Shown in pieces: positions 46,801 through 59,600 of a stretch of 64,000 bases of DNA. A program made the position numbers and the translations under genes. Source of the DNA: Pristionchus mayeri (taxonomy: Eukaryota > Nematoda > Chromadorea > Rhabditida > Neodiplogasteridae). The notes under the pieces are model-generated. The model saw nothing but the letters and a program-made list of their open reading frames with translations, was not told the origin of the DNA and did not search any database. The DNA is taken from positions 7,936,001-8,000,000 of the forward strand of contig BTRK01000003.1 in the NCBI GenBank assembly GCA_036245805.1. The letters run 5' to 3'. Each line of letters starts with the position of its first letter. The stretch's first letter is position 1.

Positions 46801-48430
46801 TAACAAGTTCTCATAAGCAATCAATGGTTTTCAAACCTATTTCACGAGTCAGGACCCACAGGCCATAGCTATTTGAATTAATAATAACAATATCAATAAC
46901 AATAGCATCTCTCACCGCCAGTGGGAATGCCCTCTTTTGGAATGAGCAGTAGAGGACGGGGAAGCATCTGAGCCTCGTCCACGGGACGATCGAAGCGACC
47001 TGAGAAGATGTATGGTAATCACAGGGATACTGTAAAATCAAGAAAAGCTCAGTTACATGGCGCCTCAATGGTATCACAAAGATGTTATAATTGTTTCCGG
47101 AAAATATCAAAGCCAAATCGAAGAACAAAGTTTGCTCAGAAACTAAACGCATCATCGATACCTCATACTTCCATGTTAAATTTGAATTAATTATGTGGTG
47201 AAAATCAGGACCCAACTATCTCGTCAATTAACAAAGGGGAATATTATTAAAATTATATATAAAAAGATGCCGAGTGCGATGGGCGGCAGGGCGGTGAACA
47301 TGATGTTGAACATTCCGATCGTCCATCGCTCGAAGATCGTCTGACCGGACCAGAGTGAAGAGAGATCAAAAATCAGAATAGCTTCCTTAGAATTCCATAT
47401 GTTATCAATGATAATCTCATGTACTAAACCTGCTGAACGTAAACGTTATCAATGAGTGTGCATATTCTTATCAAAGTCGATCTACTGTGAGACCTAGAGT
47501 GAGCAAAGGTCAGTGAAAAAAGTTGGGTTTATTCCTGAAGGGAGATAGGATGAATGAATTGATGAATCGCAGCGCAATCATTACACGAATAATCACTGCA
47601 ACCGCAATGTTGTGAGAAGTGTCAAGCACAATTCGAATAGTTTTGTGAAGGTCGCGCATGGATCGAAAACAAAGTAACGCATGTCCTCAATTATGATCAG
47701 TGCAACTCTAAGAGTACTGGCGATGCCTATATTTTTGTCAACACTAACCCGAGAAGATGGCGAACCACAGTTCGATGATGTAGATGGTGATATTCTTGTA
47801 AAAATGAGCATAAAACGTGTGGGCCGATCACGGAAGATTCTAAATGACAGGAATTTATATTGTTTTCGACATACACACTTATAACAAATCAAGCCCGGAG
47901 GCTCATTATCATAATCTAGGATAAGTAAAACAAGCAATTGCCAGGCGCCATCATTCCGAGAAACAGATCTCACATTCGTTCGCACAATTATAGAAAAAAA
48001 AGCTAGCGAAACCACACACCTTCCTTTACCCCACCTTCATGTGCGCTATTTTTTCCTGTCTTGAGAAGAAAAATGATCACCTGCAATCCATCGATCGATC
48101 TACCCTTTCGCGTCGCCGCGAGAGAATTTAATCATACTCCGACTACTGTTTTACCAAGCCTACCGTATACGTTGAAGGATCGATCAAAGTTCCATGATCC
48201 GTGCAGCAACAGCAGTCGACGCAGGAAGTTGAACTGTCCAATGCGTAATCCGAGACGGAAGCGGACTGGAAGTACAATTTTAAATAATTTAATTTAAATA
48301 TGCTTACGTTTGCAGCCTGCAAATTGTTTTTATTATTCTAATTATTTTTAATACATTCTGCCAAAACTAGTATATCTGACAGAATCGAAATAGAAAAAAA
48401 AACTAGTATATCTGACAGAAACGAAATAGG

Positions 48431-49379
48431 CTTGGCACAGGCCGAAAATTCGAATACCGTGTAACTTCACTAGTAGGTCGGCCTCCACGAGTGAAACCGA
48501 CGAGCATGGCCAGATTTTCGATCCGCATCCGCGCAGTCGCGGCGCCGATTTTGAAAAATTGACTACGGTAACCTCCAAAATTTTTTAAATGAGCTCCTAT
48601 CACTGCGGCGGTAGGGGCGCAGCATTCCTTGACAAATTATAAGCCTTTTTTTCTCCGAATTCAGTTCTCCAAAATTTTTTCAAGAACTCCCCTAAATATT
48701 ATTGATGATATAGCTTTTTCTTGAGCCGATGAATACTTCAGTAGAACGGCGCGAAATATAAGCAAAATCAAAAATGAATGAATTATGGTGTATTTTTTGG
48801 GTTACTGTAGGTGAGTGAACAAGTTGTACGACTTTTCCTAATTTGTGTAATATAGTCTAAAATCGATTTCCAACACATGGTACACCAATTGGGAAAAGTC
48901 GTCCAACATGTTCACTCATCTACTGTAACCGAAAAAGTACACCATAATTCATTCATTTTTGATTTTGACTTCCTTAAGGCACCTTATATTTCGCGCCTTT
49001 CTACTGAAGTATGCATCGGCTCAAGAAGAAGCTATATCATCAATAATATTTAGGGGAGTTCTTGAAAATTTTTTGGGGAACTGAATTCATGTCTCAATCA
49101 AAAGTTGAATTATCGATTTCCGGGGTTAGATGGAGTCTGATCGAAAAACTCCCCGGAGTATTAAAGTCTTAGAATTTGTCAAGGAATGCAGCTCCCCTAC
49201 CGCCGCAGTCATAGGAGTAGATTTAAATATTTCGAGGTTACCGTAGTCAATATTTCAAAATCGGCGCACACGACCGCGCGATTTCGGAACGAAAATCTGG
49301 CGATGCTCGTCGGTTTCTCCCGTGGAGGCCGACCTATTGGTGAAGTCAGTAGGGATTCGAATTTTTGGCCTGTGCCAAG
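48431..49379. mobile_element. Palindromic element (0.95 kb) with CTTGGCACAGGCC ends
   Basis: The ends CTTGGCACAGGCC are inverted. Arms of about 0.43 kb include TAGGTCGGCCTCCACG, CTGCGGCGGTAGGGG, AATATTATTGATGATATAGC and GAATGAATTATGGTG, with the centre near 48870. One arm has an extra block near 49085-49170. It is inserted in a flippase intron between the DGAND and SDYA exons. Open frames inside are mirror images and not genes. A third, truncated copy lies at 52794-53430. Confidence 0.88.
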
Positions 49380-51078
49380 TCGCTGAAGAGATATGTTGAT
49401 TTTCTCAGACAGTCTGTTGTATGTCCTTGCGCCACATATCATTATCCGATTTGCGAAACGAAAAACAACCCTCTTCGCATTTTTCACAATCAATATTACA
49501 ATCTCTCCTGTTGTAATCTCCATTTTTACCGTATCCTTCACCTGAATCGTGGCGACGTCATTCGCTCCGTCTTCCCCTGCCAACACCAACATACTGAAAA
49601 CGCACACTTGTTCTTGTCGATTTTACCACAGTCCTATGGTATTTATTAGCAAGGCCGCATCCCATCATACCGTTTGCCATTTCCTCCTATACCGTATCCT
49701 TCCCCTTTTTCCCAATCGTATCCTTCCCCCTCATCCCCTACCGTACCTTCCCTCCACCTCATCCTGCTTGGCTCTGTCAGCGAATCGCATCAGCTTGTCG
49801 TAGGTCTCGTCGTAAGTGTGCTTGTCCACTATCATCAGCTCGGTGTGGTGCGTGCACAGTGCACACGAGTGCGCTAAATGAAGATACTGTAGGTTACACC
49901 ATTTTGTAATCACGAACTAACTTTTATTCATTTTTTCGAAAAAAAATATCAAAATTGGCCACTCGGCTCATTTCCGATTCACAAAATCTGTATTTTCCGA
50001 GAGAACCAATCTCTCCACTGGTACCGATTTTCGTGAGCAACAATCAATCATTACATATCTACCGTACTATCTCCCAAGTTACCGTAATCCCATACCTTTA
50101 TTGATCTCCGTCTCTCGTTTGTCTCCCGTCAGCATCCGCTGCCATGAGCGCCTGGATCGTCTCGGGAACGAACTACAAAAAATAAATTAGTTAAATTATA
50201 TTTTTCATGGGATACAAGGTTGTATTGAAACTGGACAGCATTAATGGGGAAATAATTCTCGTGAGACGCCCGTCTACCTGGTAGCACATTCAATCAAGAA
50301 CTCAAGCAACTTTCGGGTAAAACTTTCGCTATTTAATCGTTTACAATCGAATTTGCGCATGCTTCATTGTCTACAGTATGCATCCTCCTACCGTACTCAC
50401 CTCCTGCAGTTTGTCCTCTATCGCAGTGGCTTCGACCAGATCGAGATTGGATTCGATCTCCTCGGAGCAGCCATCGATAGTCTGGGAACAACGAGTTTAA
50501 TCAGCAAACTACATAGATTTCACGAGTAAAAACATGGAAAATTCAGCATAATCTCGCGAAAACAATACAAAAATATTTAAAGAATAAACATTCTGATGCC
50601 ATCCAGAATGATCTCCTCACTTTTTGCCGCTCGTCAATTTTGAGATTCGCCTGCTTGCAGTCGGCAGACCACTTGGCGTATCGATCCTGGATTTAGAAAA
50701 ATAGCAATGCGAGTTAACAAAATAAAAAGAAAAAGTGCAGATATCATATTGCGCACTTCAGCGTGGGGTCTAAAATTTAATGTTAATTTTATTCGTAGAT
50801 GTCAAGAAGATATCGAAAGCAACCATCCAAACTGATAAGGTTGAAACAACATTATGCCTGGGAAAGTCAATTGATGTGCAACCATCTTACCACTATTAGA
50901 ATTCGGAAACCTTAATCATTCGTGTGTTCAAACACAGAGCTACCGACATTTCTGAATGAATCAATGAAAACCCACATGCGGTAACTCCTTCATCGCAAAG
51001 CAGAGGGTACGGTAGCCGAAGGAGGCGTCCAGGTGCTTATATAGATAAGAGTCACAATGGAGCATTCAATAATGTATT

Positions 51079-52340
51079 AGGTTGTAACATAAGTTTTGTC
51101 GCATTTCGGAGGTTCACAATATTTCCATGAAGGATACTTCTCAAACATTATCAATGCCTGACCTCCTAGTATATGTTTGGGGTGTTCATGCACATTCAAA
51201 CCATAGGGTAGAGCTGAACTGCGCACGCTGGCTATGCGAAAAATATTAATATGAGCTGATTTAAATTTGGTGCAGATTTTTTTAATTCGTTTGATCAGGT
51301 GCTAGTTCGCAGAGATGAATAATGAACCAAACTTCTACAGCATGGTGATATACCCCGTCAATGCTCTTTCAAAATATACGCCAGATATGGTGCTATGTTG
51401 AGCGGAATCAAAGATATACTTCACTGAGTGTAAGGTTAGCCGCTGATTCGTAGCCAACTTGACCAACTCTTCTGAATCCAGAATTGCAACAACAGTGACT
51501 AACATAAGTGCGTTCCAATTACCACTCATGGAGGTATAATTTATCATTAAACAAGTGAGAGAAAGAACACTCCACTTGTGGGAAATTTGAATTTTTATTA
51601 ATTCAATTCGCGCACAATTTTACCAAAATATGCAAGTTTAGGTGTTTCGAATTAAAGATTGTCATTCAAAAGCTATTTATTTCCAAACTTATCCCAAGTA
51701 GATACTAGTAAGGGAAGGGTTTATGGTTCGGATGGACACAACAAATCAGATATTGAACATGTGTGCGAGGTAGGAATATGAACAAAGTGCCGATTTCATT
51801 AGTTTAATTTACATACCATCGTTCTGAATGGAGCCACTTATCTCAACAGAACCCAATCTACCCCAAACTTTGTCTGCATACTGATCACTTTGGGTGAACT
51901 ATATTCCACCACTATTTGGATCTGGATATCTATTGAGAAGAAAATTCGGCTTGCGAAAGTTTTCGCGACCGTCACCAACCATCCACATTATACAAACTCG
52001 TCTACATTTCTAGAATGATTTTCGTTTGTCATTATCCGTGAGTGGTTCAAAATTATGCACATATGTAGTACTTTACGGAAATCACACAAAATCGGCATAA
52101 TTTATCCTTTTCAAGAAGGGCTGATGCGTGAAAATGATTTGTAATCCTTATCTCAGTACAACTTTGTCTGACTAATGTGCCTCCTCAACTGCCTTGACAG
52201 GACTGAAGTAAAGCGCGTAACAAAGAGTACGAAGGCCCTCACTGATGATGAATAACGAAATTGAGATTAAATTAATTCGAAGAATTTCTGAGGTTAAAAT
52301 GCATAAGAGATTGGACGCGACAAAACTTATGTTACAACCT
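51079..52340. mobile_element. Element with mariner-like AGGTTGTAACATAAGTTTTG ends
   Basis: The ends AGGTTGTAACATAAGTTTTG and the exact complement lie 1262 bp apart, the size of a full mariner. A transposase is not recognisable: the longest frame (51335-51547, minus) has no catalytic motif. TA target copies are not evident (TT left, GA right), so the flanks have changed. It sits just 5' of the YRTLCFAMKELP flippase exon. Confidence 0.75.
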
Positions 52341-52429
52341 GATAGCTACCATAACCAAGATGCTATCTCACCTAAAGTATTCTAATCGCAGGATTATGAT
52401 TTCGTATTTTTCGGGAATTTCTAAAATGT

Positions 52430-52500
52430 GTACCTTGAGTGTGCTCATCATTGACTTCGACGCTTCGCCGACTCGATCAAAGAAACCGTGTCTAACAAAG
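52430..52500 (-). pseudogene. Possible further flippase exon remnant
   Basis: The minus strand shows ESAKR in one frame and MSTLK in another before GTACAC. This would fit the conserved RKRMS region that precedes YRTLC in P4-ATPases, and the position on the minus strand is right. The match is short and frame-broken, so it is tentative. Confidence 0.25.
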
Positions 52501-52790
52501 ATTTAGAAAAACAATATTTACTCAGCCTTCGTTATGTTTGCCTTTTGTTATGCGCTAGATCTCGAGAATGCATTGCACCGCTCCCGTTCGTAAAAAGAAG
52601 AGCGTTTGCTGAAGCACCAATTCAAAAATTAATGCGACCCAATATTTCCTTTCCGAGAATTATTTTAAAAATTCTAGGAAATGCATTACACTCCTTAAAA
52701 GTATTGTAATTCGCCCTGCCATGAGCATCTATCATTCGTGGAATTTTCATCGAAAAACTCATAAAACACACTATCTGACAGAATCGAAAT
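52501..52790. other. No recognised gene
   Basis: AT-rich. A 73-codon plus frame (52488-52709) has no domain or splice context. Confidence 0.3.
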
Positions 52791-52793
52791 AGA

Positions 52794-53430
52794 CTTGGCA
52801 CTGGCCAAAAATTCGAATCCCTAATGACTTCACCAATAGGTCGGCCTCGTCGAGGGAAACCGACGTGCATCGCCAGAAGTTCGATCCGCATCCGCGCGGT
52901 CGCGGGCGCGGATATTGAAAAAATACTACGGTAGCATCGATTTCTTTAAATCGACTCCAATCACTGCGGCGGTAGGGGCGCTGCGTTCCTTGACAAATTC
53001 TAAGACTTTTTTACTCCGGTGAATTTTTCGATCAGATTCCATCTAACGCTAGAAATCGATAATTCTACTTTAACTTCGGATACAATTTCAATTCCCCAGA
53101 AATTTTTTAAGAACCCCCACAAATATTATTGTTAATTTAGCTTTTGCTTAAGCCGATACACACTTCAGAAGAAAGGCGCGAATTAAAATTTCCCGGAAGG
53201 AAGTTAAAATTAATTAAGAATGAATTATGGTGCAATTTTGGGTTACGGTAGGTGAGTGCAAAAGTTGGACGACTTTTCCCAAATGGTGTAGGATTGTCTA
53301 AAATCGATTTTAAGACCATGTGACATCCGTTGGTAAAAGTCGTCCAACTTTTGCACTCACCTACCGTAAACCAAAAATTGCACCATAATTCATTCATAAT
53401 TAATTTTAACTTCCTTCCGGGAAATTTTAA
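52794..53430. mobile_element. Truncated third copy of the CTTGGCAC palindromic element
   Basis: Left arm complete (CTTGGCACTGGCC, TAGGTCGGCCTCGTCG, CTGCGGCGGTAGGGG, GAATGAATTATGGTGC). The centre lies near 53305, and the right arm is cut off at about 53430 after the first ~0.1 kb. Immediately beyond begin tandem repeats. Confidence 0.85.
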
Positions 53431-53653
53431 TCAGATTTATGACTTTGACCTTTGATCTTTGAATTACCGTATGCCAATCAATAATTAGCATTGGGTCAAA
53501 TACCGTATACCAATCGATAATTAGCCATGGGTCACCTATTATTCCGTGAGTCAGATTTATGATTTTGATCTTTGATCTTTGATCTAAAGTATGCCAATTA
53601 ATAATTAGCATTAGGTCGGCTACAGTATACCAATCGATAATTAGCCATGGGTC
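53431..53653. repeat. Short tandem repeats bridging to the satellite
   Basis: Two units of about 120 bp (starting 53431 and 53551), each with TTTGATCTTTGA followed by two ~37-bp subunits of CCAATCGATAATTAGCCATG type preceded by TACCGTATAC-like sequence. The last GGGTCAAAGC runs directly into the 39-bp satellite. Confidence 0.85.
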
Positions 53654-56600
53654 AAAGCTTCTAGAATGTTCCAGAAAGTTCGAAAATGTTCAAAAGCTTC
53701 TAGAATGCTCCAGAAAGTTCGGAAATGTTCCAAAGCTTCTAGAATGTTCCAGAAAGTTCGAAAATGTTTAAAAGCTTCTAGAATGTTCCAGAAAGTTCGA
53801 AAATGTTTAAAAGCTTCTAGACTGTACCAGAAAGTTCGAAAATGTTTCAAAGCTTCTAGAATGTTCCAGAAAGTTCGAAAATGTTTAAAAGCTTCAAGAA
53901 TGTTCCAGAAAGTTCGAAAATGTTCCAAAGCTTCTAGACTGTACCAGAAAGTTCGAAAATGTTTCAAAGCTTCTAGAATGTTCCAGAAAGTTCAAAAATG
54001 TTCCAAAGCTTCTAGAATGTTCCAGAAAGTTCGAAAATGTTCAAAAGCTTCTAGAATGTTCCAGAAAGTTCGAAAATGTTCAAAAGCTTCTTGAATGTTC
54101 CAGAAAGTTCGGAAATGTTCCAAAGCTTCTAGAATGTTCCAGAAAGTTCGAAAATGTTTAAAAGCTTCTAGAATGTTCCAGAAAGTTCGAAAATGTTTCA
54201 AAGCTTCTAGAATGTTCCAGAAAGTTCGAAAATGTTTAAAAGCTTCTAGAATGTTCCAGAAAGTTCGAAAATGTTCCAAAGCTTCTAGACTGTACCAGAA
54301 AGTTCGAAAATGTTTCAAAGCTTCTAGAATGTTCCAGAAAGTTCAAAAATGTTCCAAAGCTTCTAGAATGTTCCAGAAAGTTCGAAAATGTTCAAAAGCT
54401 TCTAGAATGTTCCAGAAAGTTCGAAAATGTTCAAAAGCTTCTTGAATGTTCCAGAAAGTTCGGAAATGTTCCAAAGCTTCTAGAATGTTCCAGAAAGTTC
54501 GAAAATGTTTAAAAGCTTCTAGAATGTTCCAGAAAGTTCGAAAATGTTTAAAAGCTTCTAGAATGTTCCAGAAAGTTCGAAAATGTTTAAAAGCTTCTTG
54601 AATGTTCCAGAAAGTTCGAAAATGTTCCAAAGCTTCTAGACTGTACCAGAAAGTTGGAAAATGTTCAAAAGCTTCTAGAATGTTCCAGAAAGTTCGAAAA
54701 TGTTCAAAAGCTTCTTGAATGTTCCAGAAAGTTCGAAAATGTTTCAAAGCTTCTAGAATGTTCCAGAAAGTTCAAAAATGTTTCAAAGCTTCTAGAATGT
54801 TCCATAAAGTTCGAAAATGTTCCAAAGCTTCTAGACTGTACCAGAAAGTTCGAAAATGTTTCAAAGCTTCTAGAATGTTCCAGAAAGTTCGAAAATGTTT
54901 AAAAGCTTCTAGAATGTTCCAGAAAGTTCGAAAATGTTTAAAAGCTTCTTGAATGTTCCAGAAAGTTCGAAAATGTTCCAAAGCTTCTAGACTGTACCAG
55001 AAAGTTGGAAAATGTTCAAAAGCTTCTAGAATGTTCCAGAAAGTTCGAAAATGTTCAAAAGCTTCTTGAATGTTCCAGAAAGTTCGAAAATGTTTCAAAG
55101 CTTCTAGAATGTTCCAGAAAGTTCAAAAATGTTTCAAAGCTTCTAGAATGTTCCATAAAGTTCGAAAATGTTCCAAAGCTTCTAGACTGTACCAGAAAGT
55201 TCGAAAATGTTTCAAAGCTTCTAGAATGTTCCAGAAAGTTCGAAAATGTTTAAAAGCTTCTAGACTGTACCAGAAAGTTCGAAAATGTTCAAAAGCTTCT
55301 AGAATGCTCCAGAAAGTTCGGAAATGTTCCAAAGCTTCTAGAATGTTCCAGAAAGTTCGAAAATGTTTAAAAGCTTCTAGAATGTTCCAGAAAGTTCGAA
55401 AATGTTTAAAAGCTTCTAGACTGTACCAGAAAGTTCGAAAATGTTTCAAAGCTTCTAGAATGTTCCAGAAAGTTCGAAAATGTTTAAAAGCTTCTAGAAT
55501 GTTCCAGAAAGTTCGAAAATGTTCCAAAGCTTCTAGACTGTACCAGAAAGTTCGAAAATGTTTCAAAGCTTCTAGAATGTTCCAGAAAGTTCAAAAATGT
55601 TCCAAAGCTTCTAGAATGTTCCAGAAAGTTCGAAAATGTTCAAAAGCTTCTAGAATGTTCCAGAAAGTTCGAAAATGTTCAAAAGCTTCTTGAATGTTCC
55701 AGAAAGTTCGGAAATGTTCCAAAGCTTCTAGAATGTTCCAGAAAGTTCGAAAATGTTTAAAAGCTTCTAGAATGTTCCAGAAAGTTCGAAAATGTTTCAA
55801 AGCTTCTAGAATGTTCCAGAAAGTTCGAAAATGTTTAAAAGCTTCTAGAATGTTCCAGAAAGTTCGAAAATGTTCCAAAGCTTCTAGACTGTACCAGAAA
55901 GTTCGAAAATGTTTCAAAGCTTCTAGAATGTTCCAGAAAGTTCAAAAATGTTCCAAAGCTTCTAGAATGTTCCAGAAAGTTCGAAAATGTTCAAAAGCTT
56001 CTAGAATGTTCCAGAAAGTTCGAAAATGTTCAAAAGCTTCTTGAATGTTCCAGAAAGTTCGGAAATGTTCCAAAGCTTCTAGAATGTTCCAGAAAGTTCG
56101 AAAATGTTTAAAAGCTTCTAGAATGTTCCAGAAAGTTCGAAAATGTTTAAAAGCTTCTTGAATGTTCCAGAAAGTTCGAAAATGTTCCAAAGCTTCTAGA
56201 CTGTACCAGAAAGTTGGAAAATGTTCAAAAGCTTCTAGAATGTTCCAGAAAGTTCGAAAATGTTCAAAAGCTTCTTGAATGTTCCAGAAAGTTCGAAAAT
56301 GTTTCAAAGCTTCTAGAATGTTCCAGAAAGTTCAAAAATGTTTCAAAGCTTCTAGAATGTTCCATAAAGTTCGAAAATGTTCCAAAGCTTCTAGACTGTA
56401 CCAGAAAGTTCGAAAATGTTTCAAAGCTTCTAGAATGTTCCAGAAAGTTCGAAAATGTTTAAAAGCTTCTAGAATGTTCCAGAAAGTTCGAAAATGTTTA
56501 AAAGCTTCTTGAATGTTCCAGAAAGTTCGAAAATGTTCCAAAGCTTCTAGACTGTACCAGAAAGTTGGAAAATGTTCAAAAGCTTCTAGAATGTTCCAGA

Positions 56601-59600
56601 AAGTTCGAAAATGTTCAAAAGCTTCTTGAATGTTCCAGAAAGTTCGAAAATGTTTCAAAGCTTCTAGAATGTTCCAGAAAGTTCAAAAATGTTTCAAAGC
56701 TTCTAGAATGTTCCATAAAGTTCGAAAATGTTCCAAAGCTTCTAGACTGTACCAGAAAGTTCGAAAATGTTTCAAAGCTTCTAGAATGTTCCAGAAAGTT
56801 CGAAAATGTTTAAAAGCTTCTAGAATGTTCCAGAAAGTTCGAAAATGTTCCAAAGCTTCTAGACTGTACCAGAAAGTTCGAAAATGTTTCAAAGCTTCTA
56901 GAATGTTCCAGAAAGTTCAAAAATGTTCCAAAGCTTCTAGAATGTTCCAGAAAGTTCGAAAATGTTCAAAAGCTTCTAGAATGTTCCAGAAAGTTCGAAA
57001 ATGTTCAAAAGCTTCTTGAATGTTCCAGAAAGTTCGGAAATGTTCCAAAGCTTCTAGAATGTTCCAGAAAGTTCGAAAATGTTTAAAAGCTTCTAGAATG
57101 TTCCAGAAAGTTCGAAAATGTTTAAAAGCTTCTTGAATGTTCCAGAAAGTTCGAAAATGTTCCAAAGCTTCTAGACTGTACCAGAAAGTTGGAAAATGTT
57201 CAAAAGCTTCTAGAATGTTCCAGAAAGTTCGAAAATGTTCAAAAGCTTCTTGAATGTTCCAGAAAGTTCGAAAATGTTTCAAAGCTTCTAGAATGTTCCA
57301 GAAAGTTCAAAAATGTTTCAAAGCTTCTAGAATGTTCCATAAAGTTCGAAAATGTTCCAAAGCTTCTAGACTGTACCAGAAAGTTCGAAAATGTTTCAAA
57401 GCTTCTAGAATGTTCCAGAAAGTTCGAAAATGTTTAAAAGCTTCTAGAATGTTCCAGAAAGTTCGAAAATGTTCCAAAGCTTCTAGACTGTACCAGAAAG
57501 TTCGAAAATTTTCAAAGCTTCTAGAATGTTCCAGAAAGTTCAAAAATGTTCCAAAGCTTCTAGAATGTTCCAGAAAGTTCGAAAATGTTCAAAAGCTTCT
57601 AGAATGTTTCAGAAAGTTCGAAAATGTTCCAAAGCTTCTAGACTGTACCAGAAAGTTCGAAAATGTTTCAAAGCTTCTAGAATGTTCCAGAAAGTTCAAA
57701 AATGTTCCAAAGCTTCTAGAATGTTCCAGAAAGTTCGAAAATGTTCAAAAGCTTCTAGAATGTTCCAGAAAGTTCGAAAATGTTCAAAAGCTTCTTGAAT
57801 GTTCCAGAAAGTTCGGAAATGTTCCAAAGCTTCTAGAATGTTCCAGAAAGTTCGAAAATGTTTAAAAGCTTCTAGAATGTTCCAGAAAGTTCGAAAATGT
57901 TTCAAAGCTTCTAGAATGTTCCAGAAAGTTCGAAAATGTTTAAAAGCTTCTAGAATGTTCCAGAAAGTTCGAAAATGTTCCAAAGCTTCTAGACTGTACC
58001 AGAAAGTTCGAAAATGTTTCAAAGCTTCTAGAATGTTCCAGAAAGTTCAAAAATGTTCCAAAGCTTCTAGAATGTTCCAGAAAGTTCGAAAATGTTCAAA
58101 AGCTTCTAGAATGTTCCAGAAAGTTCGAAAATGTTCCAAAGCTTCTAGACTGTACCAGAAAGTTCGAAAATGTTTCAAAGCTTCTAGAATGTTCCAGAAA
58201 GTTCAAAAATGTTCCAAAGCTTCTAGAATGTTCCAGAAAGTTCGAAAATGTTCAAAAGCTTCTAGAATGTTCCAGAAAGTTCGAAAATGTTCAAAAGCTT
58301 CTTGAATGTTCCAGAAAGTTCGGAAATGTTCCAAAGCTTCTAGAATGTTCCAGAAAGTTCGAAAATGTTTAAAAGCTTCTAGAATGTTCCAGAAAGTTCG
58401 AAAATGTTTCAAAGCTTCTAGAATGTTCCAGAAAGTTCGAAAATGTTTAAAAGCTTCTAGAATGTTCCAGAAAGTTCGAAAATGTTCCAAAGCTTCTAGA
58501 CTGTACCAGAAAGTTCGAAAATGTTTCAAAGCTTCTAGAATGTTCCAGAAAGTTCAAAAATGTTCCAAAGCTTCTAGAATGTTCCAGAAAGTTCGAAAAT
58601 GTTCCAAAGCTTCTAGAATGTTCCAGAAAGTTCGAAAATGTTTAAAAGCTTCTAGAATGTTCCAGAAAGTTCGAAAATGTTTCAAAGCTTCTAGAATGTT
58701 CCAGAAAGTTCGAAAATGTTTAAAAGCTTCTAGAATGTTCCAGAAAGTTCGAAAATGTTCCAAAGCTTCTAGACTGTACCAGAAAGTTCGAAAATGTTTC
58801 AAAGCTTCTAGAATGTTCCAGAAAGTTCAAAAATGTTCCAAAGCTTCTAGAATGTTCCAGAAAGTTCGAAAATGTTCAAAAGCTTCTAGAATGTTCCAGA
58901 AAGTTCGAAAATGTTCCAAAGCTTCTAGACTGTACCAGAAAGTTCGAAAATGTTTCAAAGCTTCTAGAATGTTCCAGAAAGTTCAAAAATGTTCCAAAGC
59001 TTCTAGAATGTTCCAGAAAGTTCGAAAATGTTCAAAAGCTTCTAGAATGTTCCAGAAAGTTCGAAAATGTTCAAAAGCTTCTTGAATGTTCCAGAAAGTT
59101 CGGAAATGTTCCAAAGCTTCTAGAATGTTCCAGAAAGTTCGAAAATGTTTAAAAGCTTCTAGAATGTTCCAGAAAGTTCGAAAATGTTTCAAAGCTTCTA
59201 GAATGTTCCAGAAAGTTCGAAAATGTTTAAAAGCTTCTAGAATGTTCCAGAAAGTTCGAAAATGTTCCAAAGCTTCTAGACTGTACCAGAAAGTTCGAAA
59301 ATGTTTCAAAGCTTCTAGAATGTTCCAGAAAGTTCGAAAATGTTCCAAAGCTTCTAGACTGTACCAGAAAGTTCGAAAATGTTTCAAAGCTTCTAGAATG
59401 TTCCAGAAAGTTCGAAAATGTTCAAAAGCTTCTAGAATGTTCCAGAAAGTTCGAAAATGTTCCAAAGCTTCTAGACTGTACCAGAAAGTTCGAAAATGTT
59501 TCAAAGCTTCTAGAATGTTCCAGAAAGTTCAAAAATGTTCCAAAGCTTCTAGAATGTTCCAGAAAGTTCGAAAATGTTCAAAAGCTTCTAGAATGTTCCA

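Larger units (their letters stand above)
46236..51035 (-). pseudogene. P4-ATPase (TAT-1/ATP8A-like), middle and C-terminal half
   Basis: Exons in order on the minus strand. 51035-50976: YRTLCFAMKELP. 50686-50621: DRYAKWSADCKQANLK. 50481-50401: TAIEDKLQE. 50172-50096: FVPETIQALMAAD, then, after a 14-bp deletion, TGDKRET in another frame. 49873-49758: LMIVDKHTYDETYDK. 49593-49542: LAGEDGANDVATIQ (the conserved DGAND hinge motif, with GD replaced by ED). 48265-48171: SDYAL then, one base short, GQFNFLRRLLLLHGSWN. 47840-47749: FYKNITIYIIELWFA. About 47360-47263: [18 protein letters not shown]. 46999-46916: FDRPVDEAQML then frameshifted FPVLYCSFQKRAFPLA. 46369-46236: MWIGMAILHSLMLFF, with intact CAG acceptor and GTTAGT donor. 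Most splice sites are kept. Three frame disruptions and inserted palindrome 48431-49379 make this a pseudogene. No final exon is seen. Confidence 0.92.
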
